NCBI GenBank assembly: GCA_963834725.1
Contig: CAWICN010000001.1
Location: forward strand, 248,001-312,000
Source of the DNA: PALSA-693 sp963834725
GTDB lineage: Bacteria > Actinomycetota > Acidimicrobiia > Acidimicrobiales > Palsa-688
Direction: 5' to 3'
DNA: 64,000 nucleotides
Every line of letters starts with the position of its first letter. The stretch's first letter is position 1. A model generated the notes under the pieces. That model was not told where the DNA came from. It ran no database searches and saw only the letters and a program-made list of their open reading frames with translations. Positions 27,513 through 36,681 of this stretch are shown here, piece after piece. Both the position numbers and the translations under genes were made by a program.

Positions 27513-29156
27513 CTACGAGGCCGGGGCGCGCTCCAGGAGGTTGAACCCTTCGTAGCCGTTGTCAGCTATGTCCTGACAGGTCTGCCGGTACGCTCCCACG
27601 CCCCCCACATAAGGGTAGAGGGTTCGGACCTTGCCAGGGATGTTCGCCCCGACCCACCAGGAGTCCGTCTCCAGCAGCAGAGTCCCTTCGGCCACCTCGT
27701 TATGGTGGGCTACCCAGTCTTGCTCCGCCTTCTCCGTGGCTTCGACGTAGTCGATTCCTCGCTGTCTCATGTATCCGATCAGGCCGGCGATCCACTCGCA
27801 GTGTTGCTCTATGGATACCGGCATGTTCGACAAGACTGACGGGCTCTGCGGCCCGGTGATAATGAACAGGTTGGGGAACCCGTTCGTCGCGACACCGAGA
27901 TACGTCCGGGGTCCTTCGGCCCACTTGTCCTTCAGCGTTTGCCCGCCCTTGCCGCGGAGTCCCAGCCGGAAGAGCGTCCCCGTCATCGAGTCGAACCCGG
28001 TGGCGAAGATGAGGGCGTCGACTTCGTACTCGGCGTTGGCTGTCCTCACGCCGCGCTCGGTGATCTCTTCGATGGGCGCGGCCCGAACGTCGACCAGCGC
28101 CACGTTGTCCCGGTTGAACGTCTCGAAGTAGTTCGTCTCCAGGGGCGGGCGCTTGGTAAGGAAGGGGTAGTCGGTCGGGGTGAGCAGGTCGGCGGTGGCC
28201 GGATCCTGCACCCTCTCCCGGATTTTCGAGCGCAGAAACTCCGAGATGGTGTCGTTGCTCGCCCTGTTCGCGATGAAATCACCGGCATTGAATGTCTCTA
28301 CGAAGAAAGCGAAGCCACCATTGGCCCAGGCCGCCTCGTAGATGCGCTGCCGCTCTTCGGGGGAGGCGTCGGCCGCGACCTCCTGGGCCTCGGGGTAGGG
28401 ATAGCCGAATCCCGACTCCCGGCAGCGCTGCCAGATCGCCTCGTAGTCCTCTTTGACGCCTTGCGTGGACTCGGACGGCGTGGGCCGGTTACAGGTGGGG
28501 ATGGCGTAGTTGGGAGTGCGCTGGAAGACCAGGACCTTCGAGGCTTGCTCGGCAATTTCGGGCACAACCTGGATGCCTGTACACCCGGTTCCGATTACGG
28601 CGACGCGCTTGCCGGTGAAATCGACGCCTTCATGAGGCCAGGCGCCGGTGTGGTACCAATCGCCGGCAAAGGTCTCCAGGCCGGGGAACTTGGGCAGGTT
28701 CGTGGTCGACAGGCAGCCCACGGCAGAGATGAGATAACGGGCGGACGCGGTGGTGCCGTCCTCCAGCGTTAGCTGCCACCGATTGTTGTCCTCGTCATAG
28801 ACGGCAGAGGTAACCCGCGCGTTGAACTGGATGTCCTTCCGCAGGTCCATCTTGTCAGCCACATAGTTCAGGTACTCCAGGATCTCCGGCTGGCCGACGT
28901 AACGCTCATTCCACGACCACTCCTGGAGAATGTCTTTGGAGAGCCGATCGCTGAACATGTAGTACACGGCCTCGGTGTCGCAACGGGCACCGGGATATCT
29001 GTTCCAAAACCAGGTGCCACCGAGCCCGCTGCCCGCTTCCAGGACCCTGACAGAGAGGCCGAGCTGGCGAAGCTCGTGGAGCATGTTGAGCCCTCCAAAG
29101 CCAGCCCCCACGATGATGGCATCGAAGTCGACCGAATTAGACCCGGCAACTGTCAT
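27513..29156 (-). CDS. flavin-dependent Baeyer-Villiger-type monooxygenase 1
   Basis: 547 aa from ATG 29156, chosen because GGGAGG lies 5 nt upstream. Domains in order: FAD Rossmann motif IIVGAGFGGLNMLHEL (residues 14-29), the GGTWFWNRYPGARCD segment, the NADPH Rossmann motif VAVIGTGCTGIQVV, and the Baeyer-Villiger fingerprint FAGDWYHTGAWPHE (F-x-G-x3-H-x3-W). The family inserts oxygen next to ketones (cyclohexanone, steroid or terpenoid ketones) using FAD and NADPH. Length and motifs are normal and the gene is intact. A second, different monooxygenase follows at 30417 on the other strand. Substrate not predictable. Confidence 0.9.
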   Translation of the reverse strand: MTVAGSNSVDFDAIIVGAGFGGLNMLHELRQLGLSVRVLEAGSGLGGTWFWNRYPGARCDTEAVYYMFSDRLSKDILQEWSWNERYVGQPEILEYLNYVADKMDLRKDIQFNARVTSAVYDEDNNRWQLTLEDGTTASARYLISAVGCLSTTNLPKFPGLETFAGDWYHTGAWPHEGVDFTGKRVAVIGTGCTGIQVVPEIAEQASKVLVFQRTPNYAIPTCNRPTPSESTQGVKEDYEAIWQRCRESGFGYPYPEAQEVAADASPEERQRIYEAAWANGGFAFFVETFNAGDFIANRASNDTISEFLRSKIRERVQDPATADLLTPTDYPFLTKRPPLETNYFETFNRDNVALVDVRAAPIEEITERGVRTANAEYEVDALIFATGFDSMTGTLFRLGLRGKGGQTLKDKWAEGPRTYLGVATNGFPNLFIITGPQSPSVLSNMPVSIEQHCEWIAGLIGYMRQRGIDYVEATEKAEQDWVAHHNEVAEGTLLLETDSWWVGANIPGKVRTLYPYVGGVGAYRQTCQDIADNGYEGFNLLERAPAS

Positions 29157-29661
29157 TCGTCCTCCCAAAAAAATAGATTGATCGTCCTGACCGCAGGCGG
29201 CCGCATCGACGCATAGGTTGGTGGCCGGCCGAGGGTGGGCCCAGCGTCGACATCACAGCCGGCCACCTCACCCGGCGTGGGGGCGGGCCGCGGCTTGACC
29301 GTAGGCGACGGTGAGAACCCTGGCGGCCGGTGCTGGCGAACCGGTCGGACGATCGAAGCGTCCCGGCTGCTGGTGGCCTGCCCACTCAGGCTCACACGGC
29401 AGATTCCAACCAGCAGGGTGGTCTCTGCCTTGGAGCACACCTCCAACCCCCAGACTGAACGGTCGCGCACGAGCTCGCTTTAGCCCCGTTCTTAGACGAC
29501 GGCTCGGTGGGCTGTCAAGGAGCCCCGGACGTTGCCCGGCTCTTCCCGTTTATGAGATTTCCCGGGATGGCCGGTCGGCCGGGCCCTACCCGGAACGTGC
29601 CGCGCGGGATGGACGCTTGCCGCAGGAAGCGTCGAAGGCAGGGGTCCGACGTGCGACCGAG
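29157..29661. other. non-coding stretch upstream of monooxygenase 1
   Basis: About 500 bp with no supported ORF. It holds the ribosome binding site and a run of seven A next to the monooxygenase start (plus-strand 29166-29172) and otherwise nothing recognised. Confidence 0.45.
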
Positions 29662-29860
29662 TTAGCCGCCAGCGACGAAGGCCACGACGACGTAGGCAGC
29701 GTGCCGGTCCAGGTCCTGGCGGCGCCGCTACGTACACCGTGGTCGTCCTGGGGTCAGCATGTCGAGCCGCGAGCTGCACCTCGCGCAGGGGTACCCCGGC
29801 ATCGAGGGCGGCCGTTTGGGCGCGGCGTTGTGACTGACTTGAGCCACTTGGCGGCGTTGT
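29662..29860 (-). pseudogene. C-terminal remnant of a tyrosine recombinase
   Basis: TAALDAGVPLREVQLAARHA followed by DPRTTTVY is the region around the catalytic His and Tyr of an XerD-like recombinase (usual form GHADPRTTTVYDR). A one-base shift then gives RRRQDLDRHAAYVVVAFVAG and a stop at 29662-29664. The rest of the gene is missing. It shows that a further integrative unit once lay between the two monooxygenases. Confidence 0.6.
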
Positions 29861-30416
29861 GCTCTACCGGGGAGGGCTCCCCGGTTGTCCGGGTTGTTGG
29901 GGGATGTCGTCATCGCTGGAGGAAAACGCATCGGCCAGGCGAAGCGATCGCACCGGGGGCGGCAAGGGGGGCAGGGCCCCCTCGACGAGTAAAGATCCCC
30001 ACCGCGGACCAGACGCCCGATCGGCCCTGGGTCCTCGGCGAGCACCGGTCCCGCACAGGCGCCGACGACGATGCAGACGGCGGCGCCGGAAAACCGGGGG
30101 CAACGAGGTCGAGCTCATTGCGAGCCGCCCGGTCCGGGCCCACTCCAAGATCGGATACAGCAGGCGCTGTGCGGGGCCGCCCGTCAGCACCGCTCGTGGC
30201 GACTGCGCACCCAGTCGGGCAAGTCCGACGCCCGGGTCGGCCTCTCCGACGTCGGCCAGCGGGTATGTCCCCGGGCCAGGCTCGCCGGCCTTCCGTCTTC
30301 GCCAAACGCCACCACTGCCGCCCGACCCGGCTTCGTCGGGTGGCGGGCGAGTATTCTCGGCGGCGTCGGACGGGTCGGTGCGAGGGCGCGATCGCGGAAC
30401 GAGGGGAGTCACGGAC

Positions 30417-32060
30417 ATGGCTACCGATCAAGACACACCACAGCTCGTCGGATCGACCCTCGCTCTCGACGCCGAGGTCCTCGTCATCGGGGCCGGGGTG
30501 TCCGGCATTTACCAGCTGCACCTGCTGCGTGAAGCGGGCTTCGACGTCCGTCTCGTCGAGGCCGCCACCAATGTCGGTGGGACGTGGTACTGGAACCGCT
30601 ACCCCGGCGCCCGCTTCGACTCCGAGAGCTACTCCTACGGGTACTTCTTCTCGCCCGAGCTGCTCGCCGAGTGGGACTGGTCCGAGCACTTCGCCGGGCA
30701 GGCCGAGACCGAGGCGTACCTGCAGTTCGTCGTCGAGAAGCTCGGCCTGCGCGACCTCATGCAATTCCGCACGCGCATCTCGACGGTCGCCTTCGACGAG
30801 CCGTCGGCGACGTGGACCCTTACCGCCGAGGACGGCGACGAGCTGCGCTCCCGGTTTGTCGTGTCGGCCACGGGCGTGCTGTCGGTGCCGTACTGGCCAG
30901 CCATCCCGGGGCGCGAGCGCTACCAGGGCGAGGCCCGCCACACCGGGCAGTGGCCGAAGGAGCCCGTCGACTTCGCCGGCAAGACGGTGGCCGTCATCGG
31001 CACCGGTGCCAGCGCCGTGCAGCTGATTCCGGAGATCGCCGGCGAGGTCGCCGAGCTCGTCGTCTACCAGCGCACACCGAACTGGAACTCTCCGCTCAAC
31101 AACGGGAAGATTACCGCCGAGGAGCAGGCCGACATCAAGGCGACCTACGACGAGATCTACGACGCCTGCATGGGCTCGTTCGGCGGCTTCGTGCACAAGG
31201 CGATCCGCCAGCGGGCCTTCGACGTGACCAAGGAGGAGCGCTGGGCGCTGTATCAGCAGCTCTACGCCCAGAAAGGCTTCGCCAAGCTGATCAGCAACTA
31301 CCGCGACACGATGACCAACCGCGAGGCCAACGCCGAGTTCTCCGAGTTCCTCGCCGAGAAGATCCGCGAGCGCGTCCACGACCCGGCCGTCGCCGAGAAG
31401 CTGATCCCCACCGACCACGGCTTCGGCATGCGCCGCCCGCCGATGGAGACGTCCTACTACGAGGCGTACAACCGGCCGAACGTTCACCTGGTCGACCTCA
31501 ACGAGACGCCGATCACCACCATCACCGAGGCCGGCATCGAGACCAGCGACGGCGAGCGGGCCTTCGACATCATCGTGTGGGCCACCGGCTTCGATGGCTT
31601 CACCGGTGCCCTGACCCGGATGGACGTCAGCGGCGAGGGCGGCCAAGTGCTGCGCGACCGGTGGAAGGGTGGCGTCGTCACCTACCTCGGCTCGATGGTC
31701 CCCGGCTTTCCCAACCTCTTCATGGCCGGCGGACCGCACATGATCGGCGGCAACTTCCCCCGGGCGACCGAGATCATGGTCGACTACGTCACCGGAGTCC
31801 TGCGCCACGCCCGCGACGGCGGCTACACCTACGTCGCCGCCGACCCGGAGGCCGGCACGGCGTGGACCGAGGAGGTGCACGAGGCTGCATCGATCGCCCT
31901 GATGGCCGAGAACTCTTGGTTCCGCGGCGCCAACATCCCGGGCAAGAAGCACGAGTACCTGGCATACGCCGGTAGCCTGACCAAGTTCCGCGAGCGAATG
32001 GACGCAATGGAGGAGCAGGGCTACCCGGGCGTCATCTTCGGCGCCCCAGTGCCGACCTGA
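30417..32060 (+). CDS. flavin-dependent Baeyer-Villiger-type monooxygenase 2
   Basis: 547 aa from ATG 30417, with GAGGGGAG 9 nt upstream; the frame is open farther upstream but those codons are not protein-like. FAD motif VLVIGAGVSGIYQLHLL, then GGTWYWNRYPGARFDSESYS, NADPH motif VAVIGTGASAVQLIPEI, and fingerprint YQGEARHTGQWPKE, where the first residue is Tyr rather than Phe. The C-terminal part (FPNLFMAGGPHMIGGNFPRA, WFRGANIPGKKHEYLAYAG) is typical. It is only moderately similar to monooxygenase 1, so this is not a recent duplication. Intact. Confidence 0.9.
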   Translation: MATDQDTPQLVGSTLALDAEVLVIGAGVSGIYQLHLLREAGFDVRLVEAATNVGGTWYWNRYPGARFDSESYSYGYFFSPELLAEWDWSEHFAGQAETEAYLQFVVEKLGLRDLMQFRTRISTVAFDEPSATWTLTAEDGDELRSRFVVSATGVLSVPYWPAIPGRERYQGEARHTGQWPKEPVDFAGKTVAVIGTGASAVQLIPEIAGEVAELVVYQRTPNWNSPLNNGKITAEEQADIKATYDEIYDACMGSFGGFVHKAIRQRAFDVTKEERWALYQQLYAQKGFAKLISNYRDTMTNREANAEFSEFLAEKIRERVHDPAVAEKLIPTDHGFGMRRPPMETSYYEAYNRPNVHLVDLNETPITTITEAGIETSDGERAFDIIVWATGFDGFTGALTRMDVSGEGGQVLRDRWKGGVVTYLGSMVPGFPNLFMAGGPHMIGGNFPRATEIMVDYVTGVLRHARDGGYTYVAADPEAGTAWTEEVHEAASIALMAENSWFRGANIPGKKHEYLAYAGSLTKFRERMDAMEEQGYPGVIFGAPVPT

Positions 32061-32820
32061 CCGGCGTGCCGCCCCCGCAGCAACCGCCCGGGAACGGTCA
32101 GCCGGGCTGGTCGGGATACTCGCCGCCGAGAAGAGGATCGGCGGCCAGATCGGCGTCCAGGGCGGCCTGGAACTCCGGTTGCAGGTCGCGGGTGATCCGC
32201 GCCAGGCTGTCCCGGCCCTCGGCCGACAGCCGGAGGTCGGGTTGTACTCGAGCGGGAGTGCTGATGTTGTTGTCATTCAGAGCGCGAGCGTGAGGTCTGT
32301 CCATTGCTCGCGTCGTGTGGCCCCTCGAGCGACCTGAAGCACCATCGACAAGGCCACCAACGTCTTCGACCAAGGACTGCTTGACCTGTTGACCGCCCGT
32401 GACGTTATGGAGCTGAGTGTGCACGCATAATCGCAGCATGACTGACTGGTTTAGGCGTCCCAGCAGACGCCAGAACCGACAGTCTCGGGTCGCTGGAAGC
32501 CGTCTCGACCACATCGGGCGTATGGAGCGCATAATCACGGCAGAACAGGTAAAGACCGGGGCTGGGGTAGCGTACAGAACCGGCGATCCGCGCCCCGTAT
32601 CCCGGTCCGCGGGGTCGCCCTAAACGCGCGCCCTTGAGGGCTTGCCTGGGTATCCCCGAGGTGCCGGTCAGCCGGTAGGTGGACCACGATCACGACGATG
32701 ACCGGATCATGGTTATCAATGCGAGGCGTTCAACATCACTTATCAACATAGAGACTGCATAAGATAGTCCACGCTCCCCGACTTGCGCAGGGCCACGCGG
32801 CGGATGAATAACGTCACCAG
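32061..32820. other. 760-bp stretch without a recognisable gene
   Basis: A minus-strand frame ending at 32098 has a plausible-looking end (RLSAEGRDSLARITRDLQPE FQAAL) but no identifiable family and a poor N-terminal part. Otherwise nothing is seen. Confidence 0.4.
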
Positions 32821-32876
32821 CCCGGCGTTCGAACCGATCTCGGCCAGATTTGCGCGTCGCGTGAGACAGGTGGCGG

Positions 32877-34446
32877 TTATGCCGCGTTTAGGAGATAGTC
32901 GGTGGGGTATTGGTCGTCGTGGATGGCGAGTGCGGCGGTCATGACTCGCTGACCGTAGGGGGTGACGCGGTAGAGGCGGGCTCGGGGGACTTTGGCCACG
33001 AGAGCGTGGCCGCGGAGTTTGACGATGAGCCGGGAGATTCGTTGGCATCGTCGATGGGCCTCGTCTCGGTCATGGGCTGGTCGGCGGTAGAGGCGGGCGA
33101 CCAGGTCGGCGTTTCGGAACCCGTTCATGGTGTGCTGGCCGGCCAGGGCGGCCCTTGAAGAGGGCCAGGTCGGCGGGGTTGAGGGGGTTGAAGCGGGCCA
33201 CGGTGCGCCCGCGCCGGGTTCGGGGCCGGCACAAGGCGTCGAGCGCGGCGACGCCTCTGCTTTTGAGCGGCGCTGCGGCGAGGGCTTGCAGGTAGCGCTG
33301 GTTGGCGCCCATGCCGACCTGGAAGTTGCGGTACAGGTCGCTGACGCCTTTTCTCATCGGACACCACCGCCGCTCGCGCCGGCCCTTGGCGTCGGTGATG
33401 AGGCGCAGGATCCGGAACTCACGCGGATTGTTGATGACGGTTTCAATACGCAAGACCGATGCTTTGTCGTACATCTTGATCCAGTTGGGGCCCATGCGAT
33501 GACGGACTCGCCATCCCTCAGGGCGGCGCTTGGTGTCGGTCACCACCTCGGCAGCCAAGGAGGGGTGGAGCTTGCGGCCCAAGAATCCCAGCACGTCCTC
33601 CGAGCCCAGGTTCAAGGCGGCGTGGTGGACCAGGTCGGGCCAGATCTCCAGCAGGTCACGGCGGGTGTTGAACATCACGTCGGTGGCAATCTCGGCCTGG
33701 TCGAGGACCCAGTGGTAGCCGCCATAGCCAGCGGCGCGCACCGCCGGGGCGATGGGGTTGACCATGCGGGCGAAAGCATTGAGGACCCGGGGCCAGGCCC
33801 GGTGAGCAAACTCTTCGCACAGCCGGGAGGCAACCTCGAGGTCATCCACCTCGAGCAGGGAGTTGTCATAGCGGATATACCCCACGCCGGCCTCGTCCAG
33901 ACGGCGGGCCAGCCACTCCCGGCCGTTGATGTAGACCTGGACGTCGTAGGGGATCCAGCCCTGGATCCGGATGTGCATGAACCCGAACTCTCGGTCCATC
34001 AGGTACACGTAGTGGTGCAGGCACTTCCGCTCCCGGCGGTACATGCTGATGGTCTTGGTCGTGAAGCTCTTGCGCACCTGGAAGCTCATGCAGCTCTCCA
34101 CCGCGCTGATGACACAGATGATCCCCTCGGTGATCCCGTCCGCGGTCGCGATGGACAAGGCCAGTTCGTCCTTGCGCTGGCTGTAGTTACGAGTCTTGAC
34201 ATGATCGAAGGCGATAACCGGCCGACCGGCCGCCGTGGCCAGCCCCCTGGCGTTGTCGGCGATCCGTGCCGTGGTCCACTTGGCGTCGGGGGTGAAGTCC
34301 TTCAGCGCCACTCCTTGGGTCCACAAGAAGCACTTCGCCCCGTTCTCCTTATACAGGGCCGTCAACCGGCCCTTGAAGATCATCCGGTCATACCTGGCCA
34401 GGCTCCCGCAGATCCGGTCCCGATGAAGATCCTCGAACACTCCCAT
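32877..34446 (-). pseudogene. element protein copy C (one late frameshift)
   Basis: From ATG 34446 (GGAGGTG 5 nt upstream), MGVFEDLHRDRICGSLARYD reads without interruption to about 33152. There one extra C (ggcccttgaag against ggccttgaac in copy B) shifts the frame just before the C-terminal winged helix, which ends at 32877. Corrected length about 520 aa. Conserved points: YDRMIFKGRL at the start, HHYVYLMDREFGFMHIRIQG, VYINGREWLARRLDEAGVGY, YDN...EVDD, IKMYDKASVLRIETVINNPR, RRTRRGRTVARFNPL-like basic region, then the winged helix with LYRVTPYGQRV. The Y-K...R-I-E...N block slightly recalls Rep_trans-type initiators, but this is not proof of function. If the extra base is an assembly error the gene is intact. 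Confidence 0.65.
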
Positions 34447-34500
34447 CGCTCACCTCCGTGCTTCGAGGTGATTCTGGCTGCCACGACGGGTGCGCGCACA

Positions 34501-34643
34501 GGGCCGGCTTTGCCGGCCCGACAACCGGCCTGCCCAGCACCCGGTCGCGTCAAACCAGCAGCCTGCGGCCGCCCACCATCCACCCCAGGGTCACCAGGCG
34601 AGGCCCATTGGTTGCGGCCGCAGGCTGCTGTAGGGGATACCCC
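34501..34643 (-). ncRNA. structured leader of element copy C
   Basis: Read in gene direction: hairpin GGGGTATCCCC; arm CAGCAGCCTGCGGCCGC (34614-34630); 41-nt loop; arm GCGGCCGCAGGCTGCTG (34556-34572), a perfect 17-bp stem; 36 nt; hairpin GGGCCGGCAAAGCCGGCCC (34501-34519); 54 nt; start codon. The second hairpin is identical in the distant copy A, while the long stem keeps length and spacing but not sequence. That pattern indicates a conserved structure. Confidence 0.6.
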
Positions 34644-34829
34644 AGCCCCGGCGTTCGGCGCTCATCTTATGGGACACCTTCCGGCAGTAGGTCGTCCAAC
34701 GTGATTAGGACCTATCTGATGTCGATATGGGTGCGCGCTGGGCCGACGCCGACAGAAAGTCGGGCGCGATCTGGGCGCGTTTCGGGGCTTGCCGTGGTCG
34801 GCGGGGAAGTCCCCAGTGAACCCGGACTC

Positions 34830-34856
34830 TCATCTCGATAATAGTTATCGAGATGA
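34830..34856. promoter_or_regulatory. 12-bp-arm palindrome, operator-like
   Basis: TCATCTCGATAA, 3-nt spacer TAG, then TTATCGAGATGA: a perfect 12-bp inverted repeat with an AT-rich centre. The half-site resembles operators I associate with PadR-type regulators (ATCTCGATA...TATCGAGAT). No regulator gene of that family is recognisable next to it, so it may be an orphan left by decay. Confidence 0.6.
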
Positions 34857-35074
34857 CAGGGCCTCCAGTCCGGCTAGCTGAACGAGTCGCTGGGAAAGCA
34901 CCGTCGCGGGAGTGTCAGCCGGGCGTGTTGTCGCTGCACGGGGTGCCGACGGAGTACGTGATCCTGAATTGCCTGCCGTGGGCCGGGCCGACTGCCACGC
35001 CCCGAGGGCACCGATGGATTGCTACTCGCCCCGACCCTCACGACCGCGGCTCTCGCGGCTGCCAGTAGCGGAAC

Positions 35075-35743
35075 TCAGTTCTGGTCAGCCACAGCGTTGA
35101 CCCTGGGTTGCCGGATGACAAAAGCGGGGTCCGCCAGTGCCCGGCCCACGGCCTGGCTTCTGCTAGTGACTGACAGTTTCCGGAACACCGCTTTGAGATG
35201 GGTACGCACGGTATTCTCGCTCACGAAAAGGGCCTCGGCGATGGCCCGGTTGGCCATACCGATTGCGAGCAGGGCCAGGGTCTCACTCTCCCGGGCGGTG
35301 AGGCCCCACTGTGAACCCGGCCACGGCCCTTGGGCCCCGCCTCGAAATCCCCCGGTGTCGACGAGCTGGCCCCCGGACACGGCCCGCAGCGCCTCCACGA
35401 GCGCTTGCGCCGGGAGCGCCTTGGCGATTAGACCTCGCGCTCCGGCGTGTAATGCCGCCTTCCGGCTAGCCGGGGTGAGGCTCCAGGTGTAGACGGCCAC
35501 GACCCCGACCCGGTCGCTGTGCACCAGGGATCTGACCCGGGGAAGTCCCAGTCCGGGCTGTCCATAGGTGTCGAAGAGGGCAACGTCGACGCGGTGGTCG
35601 GGGTCTCGTTCCACGTCCAGTTCGACGACGTCGAGTCGGTGCCGGTGGGGGGCCAGCATGGCCCGTACACCAGCCACGATGACCTCGTAATCGTTGACGA
35701 TCGCCACCCGCAATCGCCGGTCGCGGGAGCGGGCTGAAGGCAT
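35075..35743 (-). CDS. NarL/LuxR-type response regulator
   Basis: 222 aa from the preferred start MPSARSRDRRLRVAIVNDYE; the frame is open 24 codons farther. The receiver domain (residues 10-125) has the acidic NDYE, the phospho-acceptor Asp in VALFDTYGQP and the Lys in IAKALPAQALVE. The LuxR HTH (residues 155-215) reads LTARESETLALLAIGMANRA and FVSENTVRTHLKAVFRKLSV. A histidine kinase is not present nearby. It resembles intact NarL-family regulators. Target genes unknown; it faces away from the STAS/HATPase genes. Confidence 0.85.
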   Translation of the reverse strand: MPSARSRDRRLRVAIVNDYEVIVAGVRAMLAPHRHRLDVVELDVERDPDHRVDVALFDTYGQPGLGLPRVRSLVHSDRVGVVAVYTWSLTPASRKAALHAGARGLIAKALPAQALVEALRAVSGGQLVDTGGFRGGAQGPWPGSQWGLTARESETLALLAIGMANRAIAEALFVSENTVRTHLKAVFRKLSVTSRSQAVGRALADPAFVIRQPRVNAVADQN

Positions 35744-35996
35744 CCTCCTGTGGATACCCGATACGTTGCAATCCAATCCCGAGTCATGAGACATCACCGG
35801 CGGGAAACCACTCAAACGGGTGAGGCCCTTACCCCGAAGGGTGATCCAGACTGTCTGCCGTGAGCGAAGGCCCGGTTTCCGGGGTTATCTATTCACCTGT
35901 TGTCCTGCGGACAAGGTCAGGTCATTCCCGACACCCCCGTAGAACCCATGGCCGGGCCCACCCGTTGAAGGCGGATGCCGGAGGGGCGCGGCATCG

Positions 35997-36353
35997 TTGA
36001 CCGAGCAGATCACCGTCCAGGTAACGACGGCCGGGGGTCGCGCCGTGGTGGCGGCCTTCGGGGAGATCGACATGGCCAGCGCCCCCACGCTCAAGGCCGC
36101 GATCGAGCAGGTGATCCAAAACGGAACCCGTCAACTCATCGTGGACCTCGAGGGCGTCCGCTTCCTGGACTCCAGCGCTCTGAACCTGTTGGTGGCCGTC
36201 CGCAAGCGACTGGGTCCCGGGTGCTTGGGCGTGGTTGCCAGCCAGCGCAACGTGCGCAGGATCTTTGCCCTCACCGGGATCGACACGCTGATTCCGATGT
36301 TTTACACCGTCGATGCCGCCATCGAAGCCGCCTCGGAGAGCGCGTCAGACTGA
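35997..36353 (+). CDS. STAS-domain anti-sigma factor antagonist (RsbV/SpoIIAA-like)
   Basis: 118 aa from TTG 35997, preceded by GGAGGGG. FGEIDMASAPTLKAAIEQVI and FLDSSALNLLVAVRKRLGP carry the STAS fold and the D-S-S motif whose Ser is phosphorylated by the partner kinase. In the partner-switch scheme the unphosphorylated form frees a sigma factor by binding its anti-sigma factor. The HATPase at 36682 could be its kinase. No sigma factor gene is visible in the window. Confidence 0.85.
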   Translation: MTEQITVQVTTAGGRAVVAAFGEIDMASAPTLKAAIEQVIQNGTRQLIVDLEGVRFLDSSALNLLVAVRKRLGPGCLGVVASQRNVRRIFALTGIDTLIPMFYTVDAAIEAASESASD

Positions 36354-36681
36354 CGCCGCCTAGAGTCCCGGGGGTAGGTATATAAGCCGTCGGGCGTGGC
36401 GGACAGGGCGGCCCTCGTCGGGGGTGGGCGACGGCCACCCCCAGTGAGCGGTGGCTGGCAGCATGGCCGGCGGGAACATCCTCTCGGAGCACTCGCCATC
36501 AACCCTATCCCCGGAGGCCCTCCGGATGTGCAGTCCCGCCTTCATCCGCTCAAAGCCTCTCTGGTTCCCAGCCGGCGCTCAACAGCGCCCGATGGCTCCG
36601 TTCTCAATGTGTGACGACCCTCCCCGGCCGGGCCTTGGTTTCCGAGTCAGGTCATGGGTATAACCGCGCAGGAGGTTGATT
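36354..36681. other. intergenic stretch between STAS and HATPase genes
   Basis: 328 bp with no supported ORF; too long for a simple two-gene operon, so the kinase-like gene may have its own promoter. Confidence 0.45.

Larger units (their letters stand above)
32821..34643 (-). mobile_element. element copy C (1.82 kb), best preserved copy
   Basis: Shares both limits with copy B: CCCGGCG at 32821 and GGGGATACCCC at 34633-34643. Just outside the right end is AGCCCCGGCGTTCG, and across the left end CCAGCCCGGCGTTCG, nearly the same sequence in the same orientation, which may be a target or core sequence. It contains a leader and one gene. Confidence 0.65.

Noticed and set aside
29910..30060. Plus-strand coding before monooxygenase 2
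   Set aside because: No motif and strong strand ambiguity; the recombinase remnant on the minus strand explains the nearby protein-like signal.
29311..30416. Long upstream extensions of the monooxygenase 2 frame
   Set aside because: The codons are low-complexity and lack a ribosome binding site; the FAD motif begins 22 residues after ATG 30417, which has GAGGGGAG upstream.
29910..32276. Minus-strand open frame of about 790 codons opposite monooxygenase 2
   Set aside because: Shadow of an intact flavoprotein on the other strand; no recognisable domain.
32877..34446. Assignment of the element protein to HUH or Rep_trans initiators
   Set aside because: No clear HUH pair with a catalytic Tyr context, and the Y-x-K...R-x-E similarity is too short to count as evidence.
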